The notes under the pieces were generated by a model. That model saw only the letters and a list, made by a program, of their open reading frames with translations. It searched no databases and was not told the origin of the DNA. The position numbers were made by a program, and so were the translations under genes. A stretch of DNA of 51,231 nt from Oscillospiraceae bacterium (GTDB taxonomy: Bacteria > Bacillota > Clostridia > Oscillospirales > CAG-272): NCBI GenBank assembly GCA_015063725.1, contig SVTP01000015.1, positions 1 through 51,231 on the forward strand. Reading direction: 5' to 3'. Shown piece after piece: positions 42,115 through 50,605 of this stretch (its first letter is position 1; each line of letters starts with the position of its first letter).

Positions 42115-43791
42115 TTACTCGATGTTCAAGGTCATCAGCTCTTGAATACTGGTAACGCCCTTTTCCACAAGCTCAAAGCAGGAGTTGCGCAGGGTTACCA
42201 TGCCGTTTTGCTTTGCCAGGTCACGCAAGACCTCAAGGTTCTTTTCACGAACGACTGCAGCACGCATGTTTTCGTTCATATACATGATCTCGTGTACGGC
42301 AATTCTGCCCTTGTAGCCCGTACCGTTGCAGAATTGGCAACCGCGCGGACGGTAGATGGTCATAGGAGTGGGAATGTCCAGCATCTCCATCTCCTTGGGG
42401 GTGGTCTTGTCTTTCATCTTGCACTCGGGGCAAAGGCGCTTAACAAGTCTTTGCGCAATAACGCCTGCCAGAGCATCGGCTACCAGATAGTCGGCAACGC
42501 CCATGTCCTCAAGACGTGTGATCGCGCCGGGCGCATCGTTGGTATGCAAGGTGCTGAAAACCAAGTGTCCCGTAATTGCCGCTCTTACGGCAATTTCTGC
42601 GGTCTCCTCGTCACGCATCTCACCGATCATGATGATGTCAGGGTCCTGACGCAAGATGGAACGAAGCGCCGCCGAGAAGGTCATGTTCGCCTTGATGTTA
42701 ACCTGCGTTTGGTTGATGCCCGTCATCATATACTCAACAGGGTCTTCAACCGTTACAATGTTTACGGCGCTGGTGTTGATCTCCTTGAGGAAGGAGTAAA
42801 GGGTTGTGGATTTACCGCATCCCGTAGGACCTGTCAAAAGGATGATACCGTGCGGCTTTGCAAGCATCTTGTCGATGAGGACGTTTTCCTTTTCGGAAAA
42901 TCCAAGGTCCTCTCTCGTAAAACGGAAGGATGTTTTATCAAGTACACGGATAACGAACTTTTCGCCGAACACGGTGGGAAGCGAGGAAACACGGAAGTCG
43001 AATTCCTTGCCGCCAATGATCATGTTGATACGTCCGTCCTGCGGAATTCTGCGCTCTGCAATATCCAAGCCTGCCAAAATTTTGATACGGGCACTGATTG
43101 CAGAATAGGAGTTGATCGGGAACTCCGCTCTTTCCTGCAGGTCACCGTCAATACGGTAACGCACCTTAACGACCTTTTCAAAGGGCTCGATGTGAATATC
43201 ACTCGCGCGATACGGTACGGCACCCTTGATGATGGAGTCGACCAAACGCACGGAGGGATTGTTAACAACGTCATTTTCAACGATCTCGTCGGTGTGTCCC
43301 GAGAAGAGCGTGGTGTCACCCTCGGTGTTCAGGTCATCCAACGCCGCCGTTGTGGAGAGGATCGCGGAGATCGAGTCAACGTAACGGTCGATTTGCGTTG
43401 CGGGTACCAGAACAAAGTCTACGGGGCAAACAAGCTGGGAGTGGATCGCCGACATAGACGAGCAATCCAAGGGCTTGGACGTTGCAATCAGCAGTCTGCC
43501 CTCAATGCTCATGGATACGGGAACGATCTTGTAACGCTTGATAAACTCAAAGGTAAACAGATCAAAGAGAGAACGGTCGATGTCAAGCAGGTCGAGCTCG
43601 ACATGCGGCATGCAGTAATACTCGCTCAAAACGGGGAGCTCGGTTGCCTCGGTTACGTACTCCTTTGCGAGCATGTAGTTGCGAACCGATACGCCAAGCT
43701 TTTCGCTCTCGTCCAGTATCTTTTCCGCCTGTCTCTTCTTGATGATTTTTTTATAGATATAAAATTGTAAAAGGTCTCTGTTTATATTCAT
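42115..43791 (-). CDS. pilB: Type IV pilus assembly ATPase PilB/GspE
   Basis: A 558-residue cytoplasmic hexameric ATPase that drives pilus extension. The N-terminal MshE-N/T2SSE-N type domain (~1-150) is followed by the linker and the RecA-like domain. Visible motifs are Walker A GPTGCGKS (321-328), Asp box TVEDPVE (347-353), Walker B IIMIGEMRDEE (386-396), His box GHLVFSTLHTND (408-419) and the four-Cys zinc site (C454, C457, C485, C488). This makes it an extension ATPase rather than PilT. Its ATG overlaps the pilC stop by one base (TAATG). It is the last gene of the operon. Confidence 0.96.
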   Translation of the reverse strand: MNINRDLLQFYIYKKIIKKRQAEKILDESEKLGVSVRNYMLAKEYVTEATELPVLSEYYCMPHVELDLLDIDRSLFDLFTFEFIKRYKIVPVSMSIEGRLLIATSKPLDCSSMSAIHSQLVCPVDFVLVPATQIDRYVDSISAILSTTAALDDLNTEGDTTLFSGHTDEIVENDVVNNPSVRLVDSIIKGAVPYRASDIHIEPFEKVVKVRYRIDGDLQERAEFPINSYSAISARIKILAGLDIAERRIPQDGRINMIIGGKEFDFRVSSLPTVFGEKFVIRVLDKTSFRFTREDLGFSEKENVLIDKMLAKPHGIILLTGPTGCGKSTTLYSFLKEINTSAVNIVTVEDPVEYMMTGINQTQVNIKANMTFSAALRSILRQDPDIIMIGEMRDEETAEIAVRAAITGHLVFSTLHTNDAPGAITRLEDMGVADYLVADALAGVIAQRLVKRLCPECKMKDKTTPKEMEMLDIPTPMTIYRPRGCQFCNGTGYKGRIAVHEIMYMNENMRAAVVREKNLEVLRDLAKQNGMVTLRNSCFELVEKGVTSIQELMTLNIE

Positions 43792-45008
43792 TACATACCT
43801 CCAAGTCCGTTCATAATGGAGAGCATGGGCGAGTAAACCGCAATAAACAGGGTTCCTACCACCAGACCCATAATGATCAGCATTGTGGGCTGAATTTTAG
43901 AGGTAACAGAGTTAAGCGAGGTTTCTACTTCGTCGTCAAAGAACGCGCAAGAGCGATTGAGAACGTTCTCAAGAGACGCCGTCTTTTCGCCAATGGCGAT
44001 CATTTGCAACAGCATTTGCGGGAAGAGCTTTTGTCGTTGGAAAGCGTTGGTGAGAGAAACACCGTGACGGACGTCCTCTGCCGCCTCATTAAAGCGTCTC
44101 TCCACATAGGTGTTGCCCAAAATGATGGAGATGGTGTCCAGTGCCGATGCCATGTCCATACCACTTTCCAAAAGCAGGCTGAACGCACGGGCAAAGCGCG
44201 CGGTGATCAGGTTGATCTGTACGCGGCCGATGAGGGGACACTTGATTTTGAAAACGTCGATGAAATGTCTGCCAATGCTGGTTTTGGAGAACAGGAAGAA
44301 CACACCGCCAAAAATGATAACAGCGGCAAGGATGGTGGTCCACCACTCCAGAACAAAGTCGGAGATGTTGTAAACAATGGCGGTAATGCCGGTGGCTTCA
44401 ACCTCCAATTGAGAAAGTGTCTCGCGGAAGGTGGGAACGATAAACGCCAGCATCAAAATAACGATACCAACCGTCATCAGGGCGAGCATCGAGGGGTATG
44501 CCAGTGCGCTTTTTACCTTACGCTTAATAGCGGAGTCAGACTCATAGTAATCAGCAAGCGCTACAAAAACGCGGTCGAGCTTTCCGCTCGCCTCACCGAT
44601 GCGAACCATGCTGCGGAAGAAGTTGGGGAATACTTTTTTGTGCTTGTCAATGGCTTCGGAGAGCATCGCGCCACTTCTTACGTCCTCGCTGACGACCTGC
44701 AAAATGGAGCGGAAATATGCCGAGTAGGGCTGCTCCTTTAAGCTGTCGATACAGCCAAGCAACGGGATGCCTGTGGAGATCATGATGGAGAACTGACGGC
44801 AGAAGGTCGTCAATTCCGAGAGCTTGACGCCGCCTGTTCCGAGAGTGAAGAAGGCAGACGGTGTGCCCCCCTTATAAATGGAGGATGAAACCAGATACAA
44901 ATTCTGCTTGGTAAGCTGCACCGCGAGGTCATTTTCGTCTTCGGCAATAAATATGCCCTTGTATTTCTTTTTTCTTAAATCGACTGCTACATACTTATAT
45001 GTTGGCAT
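43791..45008 (-). CDS. pilC: Type IV pilus inner-membrane platform protein PilC/GspF
   Basis: A 405-residue membrane protein with the two repeated GspF domains (CRQFSIMISTGIPLLGCIDSL in the first, FARAFSLLLESGMDMASALDTI in the second) and three membrane segments, near residues 170-195, 220-240 and at the C-terminus. The platform couples PilB to pilin insertion. The ATG at 45008 (MPTYKYVAVDL) follows GAGGTGAG. An in-frame GTG two codons earlier is too close to the ribosome site. It follows pilD by 21 bases and overlaps pilB. Confidence 0.95.
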   Translation of the reverse strand: MPTYKYVAVDLRKKKYKGIFIAEDENDLAVQLTKQNLYLVSSSIYKGGTPSAFFTLGTGGVKLSELTTFCRQFSIMISTGIPLLGCIDSLKEQPYSAYFRSILQVVSEDVRSGAMLSEAIDKHKKVFPNFFRSMVRIGEASGKLDRVFVALADYYESDSAIKRKVKSALAYPSMLALMTVGIVILMLAFIVPTFRETLSQLEVEATGITAIVYNISDFVLEWWTTILAAVIIFGGVFFLFSKTSIGRHFIDVFKIKCPLIGRVQINLITARFARAFSLLLESGMDMASALDTISIILGNTYVERRFNEAAEDVRHGVSLTNAFQRQKLFPQMLLQMIAIGEKTASLENVLNRSCAFFDDEVETSLNSVTSKIQPTMLIIMGLVVGTLFIAVYSPMLSIMNGLGGM

Positions 45009-45029
45009 GAACACTCACCTCTCTTTCTC

Positions 45030-45818
45030 TCATATTCCAAACAGGGATAAATACCAGTTGATGATTTGTGTGCCAAAGAACATTGACGTTCCAAAGCCGA
45101 GCACCAAAAAGGGTGCAAAGGGGAACTCTCTGCCCTCCCCCTCTTTGCCGCGGGAAAGGATGGAGAGAATGATTGCGGCAGGGATGGTTGCAATCAGCAA
45201 GCCGAGCAAAAGGCGCTCCCAGCCAAGCAAAAGACCAACAACGCCGGCAAGCTTTACGTCGCCGCCGCCAAGGCCCTCTTTGTGGTAAAAAATTTCAAAC
45301 AGCCACGAGATCAGGTAGAACACAGCAAAGCCTGCAATGCCGCCAACCAGCTGCGAGCCCCAAAATACGTTCTCGTCAAAAAAGCAGCTTGCAACGCCCA
45401 ACAAAAGCAGCATCACCTGAAAACGGTCGGGGATGATCTTGTGCTCAAGGTCGATAAAGAAGATGCAGATAAAGATGGACGAGACCGCCATGTTGATGCA
45501 TGCGAGCGGAATGCTCTGACGCCAGAACAGGAGCGCGGAGAGCAACCAAAGAACAGTGTTTGCAATTTCAACTGCGGTGTAGCGGAAGGAAATGTGCGTT
45601 TTGCAGCTGCGGCACTTGCCGCCAAGCATAAGGTAGGAGACAACGGGAATGTTATCGTACCAACGCAACTCGTATTTGCAGGTGGGGCAATGGGAGTTTG
45701 GCTTGGCAATGCTCATGCCGTTGGGAACTCGGTAAATGACTACGTTGAGAAAGCTGCCAACGCAAAGACCGAGAATGCCCGACAAAACACAAGCACAAAT
45801 AAAATAAAACTGTTGCAT
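45030..45818 (-). CDS. pilD: Prepilin leader peptidase/N-methyltransferase
   Basis: A 262-residue multi-pass membrane aspartyl protease of the A24 family. It cleaves the pilin leader before Phe and methylates the new N-terminus. The N-terminal cytoplasmic loop has both CxxC pairs (C44/C47, C69/C72). The catalytic aspartates are D123 in FFIDLEHKIIPD and D187 in GGGDVKLAG. GAGILGLCVGSFLNV-like opening (here SGILGLCVGSFLNVVIYRVP) is standard for the family. GGGGGA precedes the ATG. Confidence 0.96.
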   Translation of the reverse strand: MQQFYFICACVLSGILGLCVGSFLNVVIYRVPNGMSIAKPNSHCPTCKYELRWYDNIPVVSYLMLGGKCRSCKTHISFRYTAVEIANTVLWLLSALLFWRQSIPLACINMAVSSIFICIFFIDLEHKIIPDRFQVMLLLLGVASCFFDENVFWGSQLVGGIAGFAVFYLISWLFEIFYHKEGLGGGDVKLAGVVGLLLGWERLLLGLLIATIPAAIILSILSRGKEGEGREFPFAPFLVLGFGTSMFFGTQIINWYLSLFGI

Positions 45819-45830
45819 ACTCTTTCCCCC

Positions 45831-47267
45831 TTAGAACTTACCAAAGGGCAGGATCTGACGCGGGAAGAAGCCTGCGTACAACTCAAGGTTTGCAAGAATA
45901 GATGCGCTTTTGCCATCTCTGGGCATGGGGATAAATGCGATCTTGTTTTCCCCAATTTCGGCGTTGGTGGGCTCCAGAACGTGCATCAGATCGCGGGGGA
46001 TGTTGACGCAAACGAACTCGGGCTTGCCTGCCGAGGTGATCTTTTCGTTTTCCTGGATCAAGGTCAGCGCCCATTTTACCAGAATGCGGAAGTTTTCGTA
46101 TGCAATGCCCTCTTTGGTGGTGGGCACAGGTCTTAACATAAATTTGGGGAGCTGACGGGGGGGCTTTTTGGCGAGCTGTTCGGGATCCAGATGGATGCCG
46201 TGATACTCTTCCTCGTCCTTTTCTTCCTCGTCGATCGTTGAGGTGCTCTCGCCTGTTTCCACAGGCACGCTTGCAACCATTTCCTCAACCGCCTCTGCCT
46301 CTGCATCCATAACGGCTTGGGGATCTTGCTCGGCGGGCTCTTGGGTATCTTCGGCGGTCTCTGCAGCCTCTGCCTCGTTGTATTCCTCTTCCCAATCCTC
46401 GTCCTCGTCAAGGTCGGCAAAAACCTCTACCTCTTCGGCATCCTTGGGCTTTTTGGCTTTGGCGGCTTCTCTTGCGGTCAAAACCATCAGCTCTGCATAG
46501 GAGTGGTCAAACAGCATATCCTCTTGGGTGAGCTTGTTCTTGCGCAAAAACTCTCTGCCAAAGGGGACGGTGTAAAAGCCGACTGCCTTGCCCTTGACAA
46601 CAAAGGTGAAGCGCGTGTAAACGCCCTTGATATCCATAAACAGATAGGATGCGTTTTTGAGCTTGGGGAAAACCAAGGTTGCGCCGCTTGCCAGAGCATT
46701 GGAAGAATAGGTGATGGCGGTGATGGTGAGGCGGTTCTCCAGACATGCGGCGTAAACCGACGAAATGATGCTGGTTTTGACTGCCACAACACCAAAGGTG
46801 GTAAAGGTCTTGTTTTGGTCGATAACGCGCGCCATAACGTGCAGATCCTTGTAGTTGCGATACAAGCTTGCTAGGGTGGCCTCCAGCGTTTTGGGCGTTT
46901 GGCCAATGCCCTTGAGCGTGGGGATCTTGACGGTGTCGGTCAGAACAACGGCATCAGGCAGAACGACTGCTACCTTGCGGATGCTATCGGGGGGCATGTT
47001 GGCGATGAACTCGGCAATTGCTCCGCGGAACTCCTGAAAGAACATGTCGTTAAACTGCAAGCTGGTATAGCCTTTTATATAGTGCTTGATTTCGCTGCCC
47101 TCCGCCTCGCCAAACTGCGAATAAAAGTGAAAGACGGAGCGTTGGGTGTCGATCGAAATCGTCGTCAAATATTCAGGTGTTTGATTTTTGCTAATGCTAA
47201 TATCTTTATTCAAAAACTCGCCAATGGACTGGAGCTTTTTGGATTGAAAAATATTTGAAAGTTGCAT
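45831..47267 (-). CDS. PilM-like pilus assembly protein with acidic insertion
   Basis: A 478-residue cytoplasmic protein in the PilM position of the operon. Short actin-like fold elements are seen (TTISIDTQRSVFHFY near residue 35, VAVVLPDAVVLTDTVKIP near 100, SYLFMDIKGVYTRFTFVVKG near 205). Residues ~270-355 are an extremely acidic low-complexity insertion (DLDEDEDWEEEYNEAEAAE) not found in typical PilM. The C-terminus resembles the second half of the fold (PEFVCVNIPRDLMHVLEP, LANLELYAGFF). PilM normally links the platform to the pilin machinery; here no PilN or PilO follows. Assignment rests on position and weak similarity. Confidence 0.6.
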   Translation of the reverse strand: MQLSNIFQSKKLQSIGEFLNKDISISKNQTPEYLTTISIDTQRSVFHFYSQFGEAEGSEIKHYIKGYTSLQFNDMFFQEFRGAIAEFIANMPPDSIRKVAVVLPDAVVLTDTVKIPTLKGIGQTPKTLEATLASLYRNYKDLHVMARVIDQNKTFTTFGVVAVKTSIISSVYAACLENRLTITAITYSSNALASGATLVFPKLKNASYLFMDIKGVYTRFTFVVKGKAVGFYTVPFGREFLRKNKLTQEDMLFDHSYAELMVLTAREAAKAKKPKDAEEVEVFADLDEDEDWEEEYNEAEAAETAEDTQEPAEQDPQAVMDAEAEAVEEMVASVPVETGESTSTIDEEEKDEEEYHGIHLDPEQLAKKPPRQLPKFMLRPVPTTKEGIAYENFRILVKWALTLIQENEKITSAGKPEFVCVNIPRDLMHVLEPTNAEIGENKIAFIPMPRDGKSASILANLELYAGFFPRQILPFGKF

Positions 47268-47300
47268 ATCTTTTCTCCGTTTCAGAGTAACAGATTCGTT

Positions 47301-47720
47301 TTAAGCGGGCGGAATAACGTGGGACGGGAGAGAATAACGCCAATACAGAACCTTGACGGTTTCGTCCTCTTTTACGGCTTCCACATAAAGGACAGCCGCC
47401 CCAAAATCGGTGTTGTTTTTGTGCCACACCGCCATGGCTTTGGAGCTTTGAGACTGGACGGGTTTTGCTATATAGTTGCCGTATTCCCTTCCCTCCTCGG
47501 GAAGTTCGCCACCTGCATCAACAATCGCAATAAATTCCTCGCCGATTTGTTCAAGCTCGACCTCGTTCAGGAGCGTGATCTGGTTGATGCGGGTTTGGAA
47601 AAAGCCAACAAGCGTCAGGCTTGTCAGGAGCGCGCACATGGAGAAGATCACCAGCATAAACAACAGGGTGTTCTCAAGTGCGACGCCACTCTTATTCTTT
47701 AGGATTTTTTTCAAATTCAT
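47301..47720 (-). CDS. Small single-membrane-segment protein of the pilus operon
   Basis: A 139-residue protein with a basic N-terminus (MNLKKILKNKSGVALENTLLFML) and one hydrophobic helix at ~13-40, followed by a soluble domain of ~95 residues. The pattern KNKSGVALEN-hydrophobic resembles a prepilin or Flp/TadE-like N-terminus, with Glu at position +5 after Gly, so it may be a minor pilin with an atypical leader. Its ATG overlaps the upstream gene's stop (GTATGA). The family is otherwise unrecognised. Confidence 0.7.
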   Translation of the reverse strand: MNLKKILKNKSGVALENTLLFMLVIFSMCALLTSLTLVGFFQTRINQITLLNEVELEQIGEEFIAIVDAGGELPEEGREYGNYIAKPVQSQSSKAMAVWHKNNTDFGAAVLYVEAVKEDETVKVLYWRYSLPSHVIPPA

Positions 47721-48166
47721 ACGCCATCCCCCTTTGTGTAAGTAAAGTGGATGATCTCTTTGTCTTTGCCGTCAACAACGGTGATCTCCATGTCGGGGCG
47801 TTCGATTGCGGGATACGCGTCTTGGGGAAAACGCATTTTGATGGTTGCGGTGTATTTGTGCTCCGCGGATGTGTAGGTGTAGGTCTTGTAGCCTTCTCCA
47901 TCGGTCTCGGTCGCGGTCATGTTTTCCTCATTGAGGTCATAGGAGAAGGAAAGGAGCTTAAACACATCGTCGTTGCTCTCTGCCTCTTGAAAGCATTGCC
48001 ACACGTTGTTGGCAAAGTTTTGGGCGTGGGAGCGGTTGTTGTTGTTGATTTTGGGCGTAATGGAGTTGAGCGCAATGGTGAGTGCCGTAACCGTTACAAT
48101 GGTGATGATGGCAAGCGCAATGGCGACTTCAACCAGCGAAAAGCCCTTTTTCTTTTTGTTAGCCAT
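47717..48166 (-). CDS. Minor pilin (GspH/PilV-type prepilin)
   Basis: A 149-residue prepilin with a short basic leader and the class III methylation motif KKKKG-FSLVEVAIALAIITIVTVTALTIAL: Gly before the cleavage site, Phe as first mature residue and Glu at +5. The remaining ~110 residues form a beta-rich head. The ATG at 48166 lies eight bases after AGGAGG; a GTG three codons upstream overlaps that site. It overlaps the end of the preceding minor pilin gene by eight bases and the next gene by four, so the operon is tightly packed. Confidence 0.88.
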   Translation of the reverse strand: MANKKKKGFSLVEVAIALAIITIVTVTALTIALNSITPKINNNNRSHAQNFANNVWQCFQEAESNDDVFKLLSFSYDLNEENMTATETDGEGYKTYTYTSAEHKYTATIKMRFPQDAYPAIERPDMEITVVDGKDKEIIHFTYTKGDGV

Positions 48167-48701
48167 TTTCGCCACCTCCTGTTGAGGCAGTTATTTGAGC
48201 CGCGCGAACCGAGAACAAAAAGTCGATCTCATTGCGCGCGCCGCTCTCGGTAATTTGATAAACGGTGCATTTGATAAGACGTCCGTCGCTGTGATTGGTA
48301 AACACAATGCCGTCAATGGCGTTGTACTCTGTTTTTTGCACGCCGTCCACCATCAGAGCGCTGCCTGCAAGATAGATGCTTTTTGCGCCTTGTCCCTCGA
48401 CGGTATTGGTGGATTTGAGAACGCCGTTTTCGATATAAAAGCTTTTACCGTTAACGTCATTTTCCGCGATCCAGCGGCGCAGCTCGCTCTTAAGCGCGGC
48501 GTTTTCTTCCCAAAAAGCGGTCTCCTCGCTTGCCTCGGCGGCAAAGCCGTTCATGAGGACAGAGAAGGACGTAATGCCAACTGCGAGTATTGCCAAAAGA
48601 GCCAAAACAACGCAAAGCTCGACAAGGGTAAAACCGCCCTTGCCGTGCCTTGCGTTATGAGTTTTTGGTGTTTTATTCAATATTCTCATGTTTTTGCACA
48701 T
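48159..48701 (-). CDS. Minor pilin (PilW/GspJ-like prepilin)
   Basis: A 180-residue prepilin with the motif GKGG-FTLVELCVVLALLAILAVGI (cleavage before Phe, Glu at +5) after a leader of about 20 residues, and a soluble C-terminal head. No clear ribosome site is seen. Two in-frame ATGs, at 48701 and 48689, are possible; a lone TATAAT at 48718-48713 would start transcription only a few bases upstream of the first, so the second may be used. It is the first gene of the pilB-containing operon. Confidence 0.85.
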   Translation of the reverse strand: MCKNMRILNKTPKTHNARHGKGGFTLVELCVVLALLAILAVGITSFSVLMNGFAAEASEETAFWEENAALKSELRRWIAENDVNGKSFYIENGVLKSTNTVEGQGAKSIYLAGSALMVDGVQKTEYNAIDGIVFTNHSDGRLIKCTVYQITESGARNEIDFLFSVRAAQITASTGGGENG

Positions 48702-49177
48702 CGTTTCGATTGATTATAGAGTTTAACGAAAACCAAGATTTTTGCAGATGCTTCGCATCTGTCACCTCATCCGCCTCGCGGCAGCTCGGCACCTTCCCCT
48801 CAAGGGGAAGGCTAAAAGTGAGTTTTGCCGCGATGAATAAAATCAGAGCAACTCACGCCTGCTTGTTGTTTGCCTAAAAGCGTTTCTTGCGGGACGTCGA
48901 GGACGTCGTCCCCTACGAAGAATGTTTCCCCTCGGCTTTGGTTGTGATTGCGTTGGCTTTGATAATAAATCAAATCCGCCTACGCAAAACAACTTTTGTA
49001 GGGGGCGACGTCCTCGACGCCCCGCCACCATGGGGCATCTACTTTGCTGCTCTCCCCAAGGAGAGCCTAAAAGTGAGTTTTGCCGCGAACAATGGCGGCT
49101 TTGGGTACTTTGGGCGCTAAAAGCCTATATCGTATCCGTTTTAACGGTGGTTTTCGCTTCTTTCAAAAAGTCACAAA
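48702..49177. repeat. Dispersed repeat pieces between minor pilins and major pilin
   Basis: No gene is seen. At 48745-48815 are fragments of the 'cacctcatccgcctcgcggc...cccctcaaggggaag' family. The 92-bp stretch 48807-48898 (GAAGGCTAAAAGTGAGTTTTGCCGCG...) is repeated in the same orientation at 50141-50232. A further partial copy, including the 'ctcgacgccccgccacca-ggggcat' part, lies at 49014-49090 and matches 50090-50165. Confidence 0.6.
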
Positions 49178-49206
49178 CACCCTGCACTCGCAAGGAGTGC
49201 AGAGTG
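49172..49206 (-). terminator. Terminator of the major pilin gene
   Basis: Minus-strand hairpin CACTCTGCACTC...GAGTGCAGGGTG (49206-49178) followed by TTTGTGACTTTTT, 42 bases after the pilin stop. Partial read-through could feed the downstream pilus operon. Confidence 0.75.
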
Positions 49207-49247
49207 CTTGCGTTCGGTAAACAATTGTTTAGATTGTTATGTTTAAA

Positions 49248-49598
49248 TTAGTTGCCTGCTGCGGGAGCCTTTGCTGCAGCGGTGATGGTACCGTTGGCTA
49301 CAGTGTAGGTGTAAGCACCAGCAGCTTCAGTTGCACCAGTCAGCACACCATCGGTGAAGGTGAATGTGTAAGCGCCATCTGTGGTGGTGTAGGTGGTTTC
49401 ATTGATTACACCATCAGCCATAACTTCGATGAGAGCATTCTTGTAAGCGTTTTGAGCGTTTTGAAGAGCTTTGGATGCGTTAGCCTTCTCAATGATGCCG
49501 CCGAAGGTGGGGATCATAACTGCTGCAAGAATAGCGATAACTGCGATAACGATTACGAGCTCAACGATAGTAAAGCCTTTTTTGTTCATTTTCTTCAT
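49248..49598 (-). CDS. Major type IV pilin
   Basis: A 116-residue prepilin: leader MKKMNKKG, cleavage before Phe, then FTIVELVIVIAVIAILAAVMIPTFG with Glu at +5, and a small head of ~80 residues dominated by Thr, Ala and Gly (TYTTTDGAYTFTFTDGVLTG). The head has no cysteine, so there is no disulfide-bonded D-region as in Gram-negative pilins. I use the ATG at 49598, preceded by AAAGGAG; the longer open frame upstream lacks a leader-like sequence. A perfect consensus promoter and ~250-nt leader imply high expression apart from the assembly genes. Confidence 0.92.
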   Translation of the reverse strand: MKKMNKKGFTIVELVIVIAVIAILAAVMIPTFGGIIEKANASKALQNAQNAYKNALIEVMADGVINETTYTTTDGAYTFTFTDGVLTGATEAAGAYTYTVANGTITAAAKAPAAGN

Positions 49599-49846
49599 AA
49601 CTTTTTTCTCCTTTTTTTCATGAAGCTTTTTTTGTGTTTGCAAACAAAACAACGACAAGCCATAAAAAATGAGCAAAACAAATGAGAAATAAAATCGGCA
49701 GGAGCGATATGTAAAAAGGTCCTTGTTATTTTGTTTTCTTACTCTGTCTTGCTACTTTGGGTATGTCGTCCAACAACTCATCCACTACTATCAGACGAAC
49801 CTTTTTCTTGTTGTTTTGTTCGCCTAAAAGTAATAGACGAATTGAT
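49599..49846 (-). promoter_or_regulatory. Long 5' leader of the pilin mRNA with 5'-terminal stem-loop
   Basis: From the predicted start near 49846 the transcript runs ~248 nt before the pilin ATG. A stem-loop TTCGTCTA-TTACTTT-TAGGCGAA (49841-49819) lies at its extreme 5' end, a position known to stabilise mRNAs in Bacillota. No match to a c-di-GMP or other riboswitch is apparent. Confidence 0.5.
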
Positions 49847-49852
49847 ACACGT

Positions 49853-49881
49853 ATTATAACACCAAAGGGGCAATTTGTCAA
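49853..49881 (-). promoter_or_regulatory. Promoter of the major pilin gene
   Basis: Minus-strand TTGACA (49881-49876), 17 bases, TATAAT (49858-49853): perfect consensus in boxes and spacing. Confidence 0.85.
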
Positions 49882-50570
49882 CCCTTTTGGGGGTTTTTCT
49901 TGAATTCTTACCCTTTTTTTCGATAAAAAAACACCCATTTTTCACAAAAGCGCCTTATTTTTTGCTAAGACTTGCATTTTTACCAAAATTTACCTACCTA
50001 TTATATTATACGCACACGCACGCAAAAATGATACAAAACGGAAAAACATACCAACTTTTTTCCAAAAATCCACCGGTAGGGGACGGCGCCTCGACGTCCC
50101 GCCACCAAGGGGCATTTACTTTGAGCCTTCCTCTTGAGGGGAAGCCTAAAAGTGAGTTTTGCCGCGACGAATAAAATCGGAGCAACTCACCTCTGCTTGT
50201 TGTTTGCCTAAAAGCGTTTCTTGCGGGACGTCCATCTTTGAGTTAGTTTGCCGCGAGCAACGGCGGGCGACCTAATGGAAGGCGGCAAGCCGCCACGAGA
50301 TTGCAAGCAATCTCTTCGCCCCTACAGATGATTTTAAATTTTATTGTAGGGGCGTGCATCGCACGTCCGCAATCAAACGCATATAACAAAACAAAAACAC
50401 TGTATGTCATCCTGAGCGCAGTCGAAGTTTTTTCGAGCGAGGAGCGAGGAAAAACCGAGGAGCAACGCGACGACGGGATCTCGTAGCGAGCTTTGGTGGC
50501 TTGCCATAACAAATGTTACATCCCTTTGAAAAGCCCCCACACGCACCGCAAAAACGCATCACGTGTAGTA
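49882..50570. repeat. Repeat-rich intergenic region
   Basis: No gene is seen. It contains the 'ggggacggcgcctcgacgtcccgcc' piece (50088-50103), the 92-bp repeat (50141-50232) also at 48807, a partial copy of the module from the composite repeat (50262-50326, GGCGGGCGACCTAATGG...CCCCTACA), a short inverted repeat (gggcgtgcatcgcacgtcc, ~50350) and the left end of the TGTCATCCTGAGC element (~50406-50510). Confidence 0.55.
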
Positions 50571-50577
50571 ATTTAAT

Positions 50578-50605
50578 TCAAAAAAACAGAGGGATTTTAT
50601 CCCTC
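50578..50605 (-). terminator. Orphan terminator
   Basis: Minus-strand hairpin GAGGGA-taaaa-TCCCTC (50605-50589) followed by TGTTTTTTTG. No coding gene lies directly upstream on this strand; the ~265 bases up to the tRNA terminator contain only short inverted repeats that I cannot assign. Confidence 0.6.

Noticed and set aside
49726-49938. 70-codon minus-strand open frame in the pilin leader
   Set aside because: It begins upstream of the pilin promoter and has no ribosome site; inside the transcript no convincing start codon remains.
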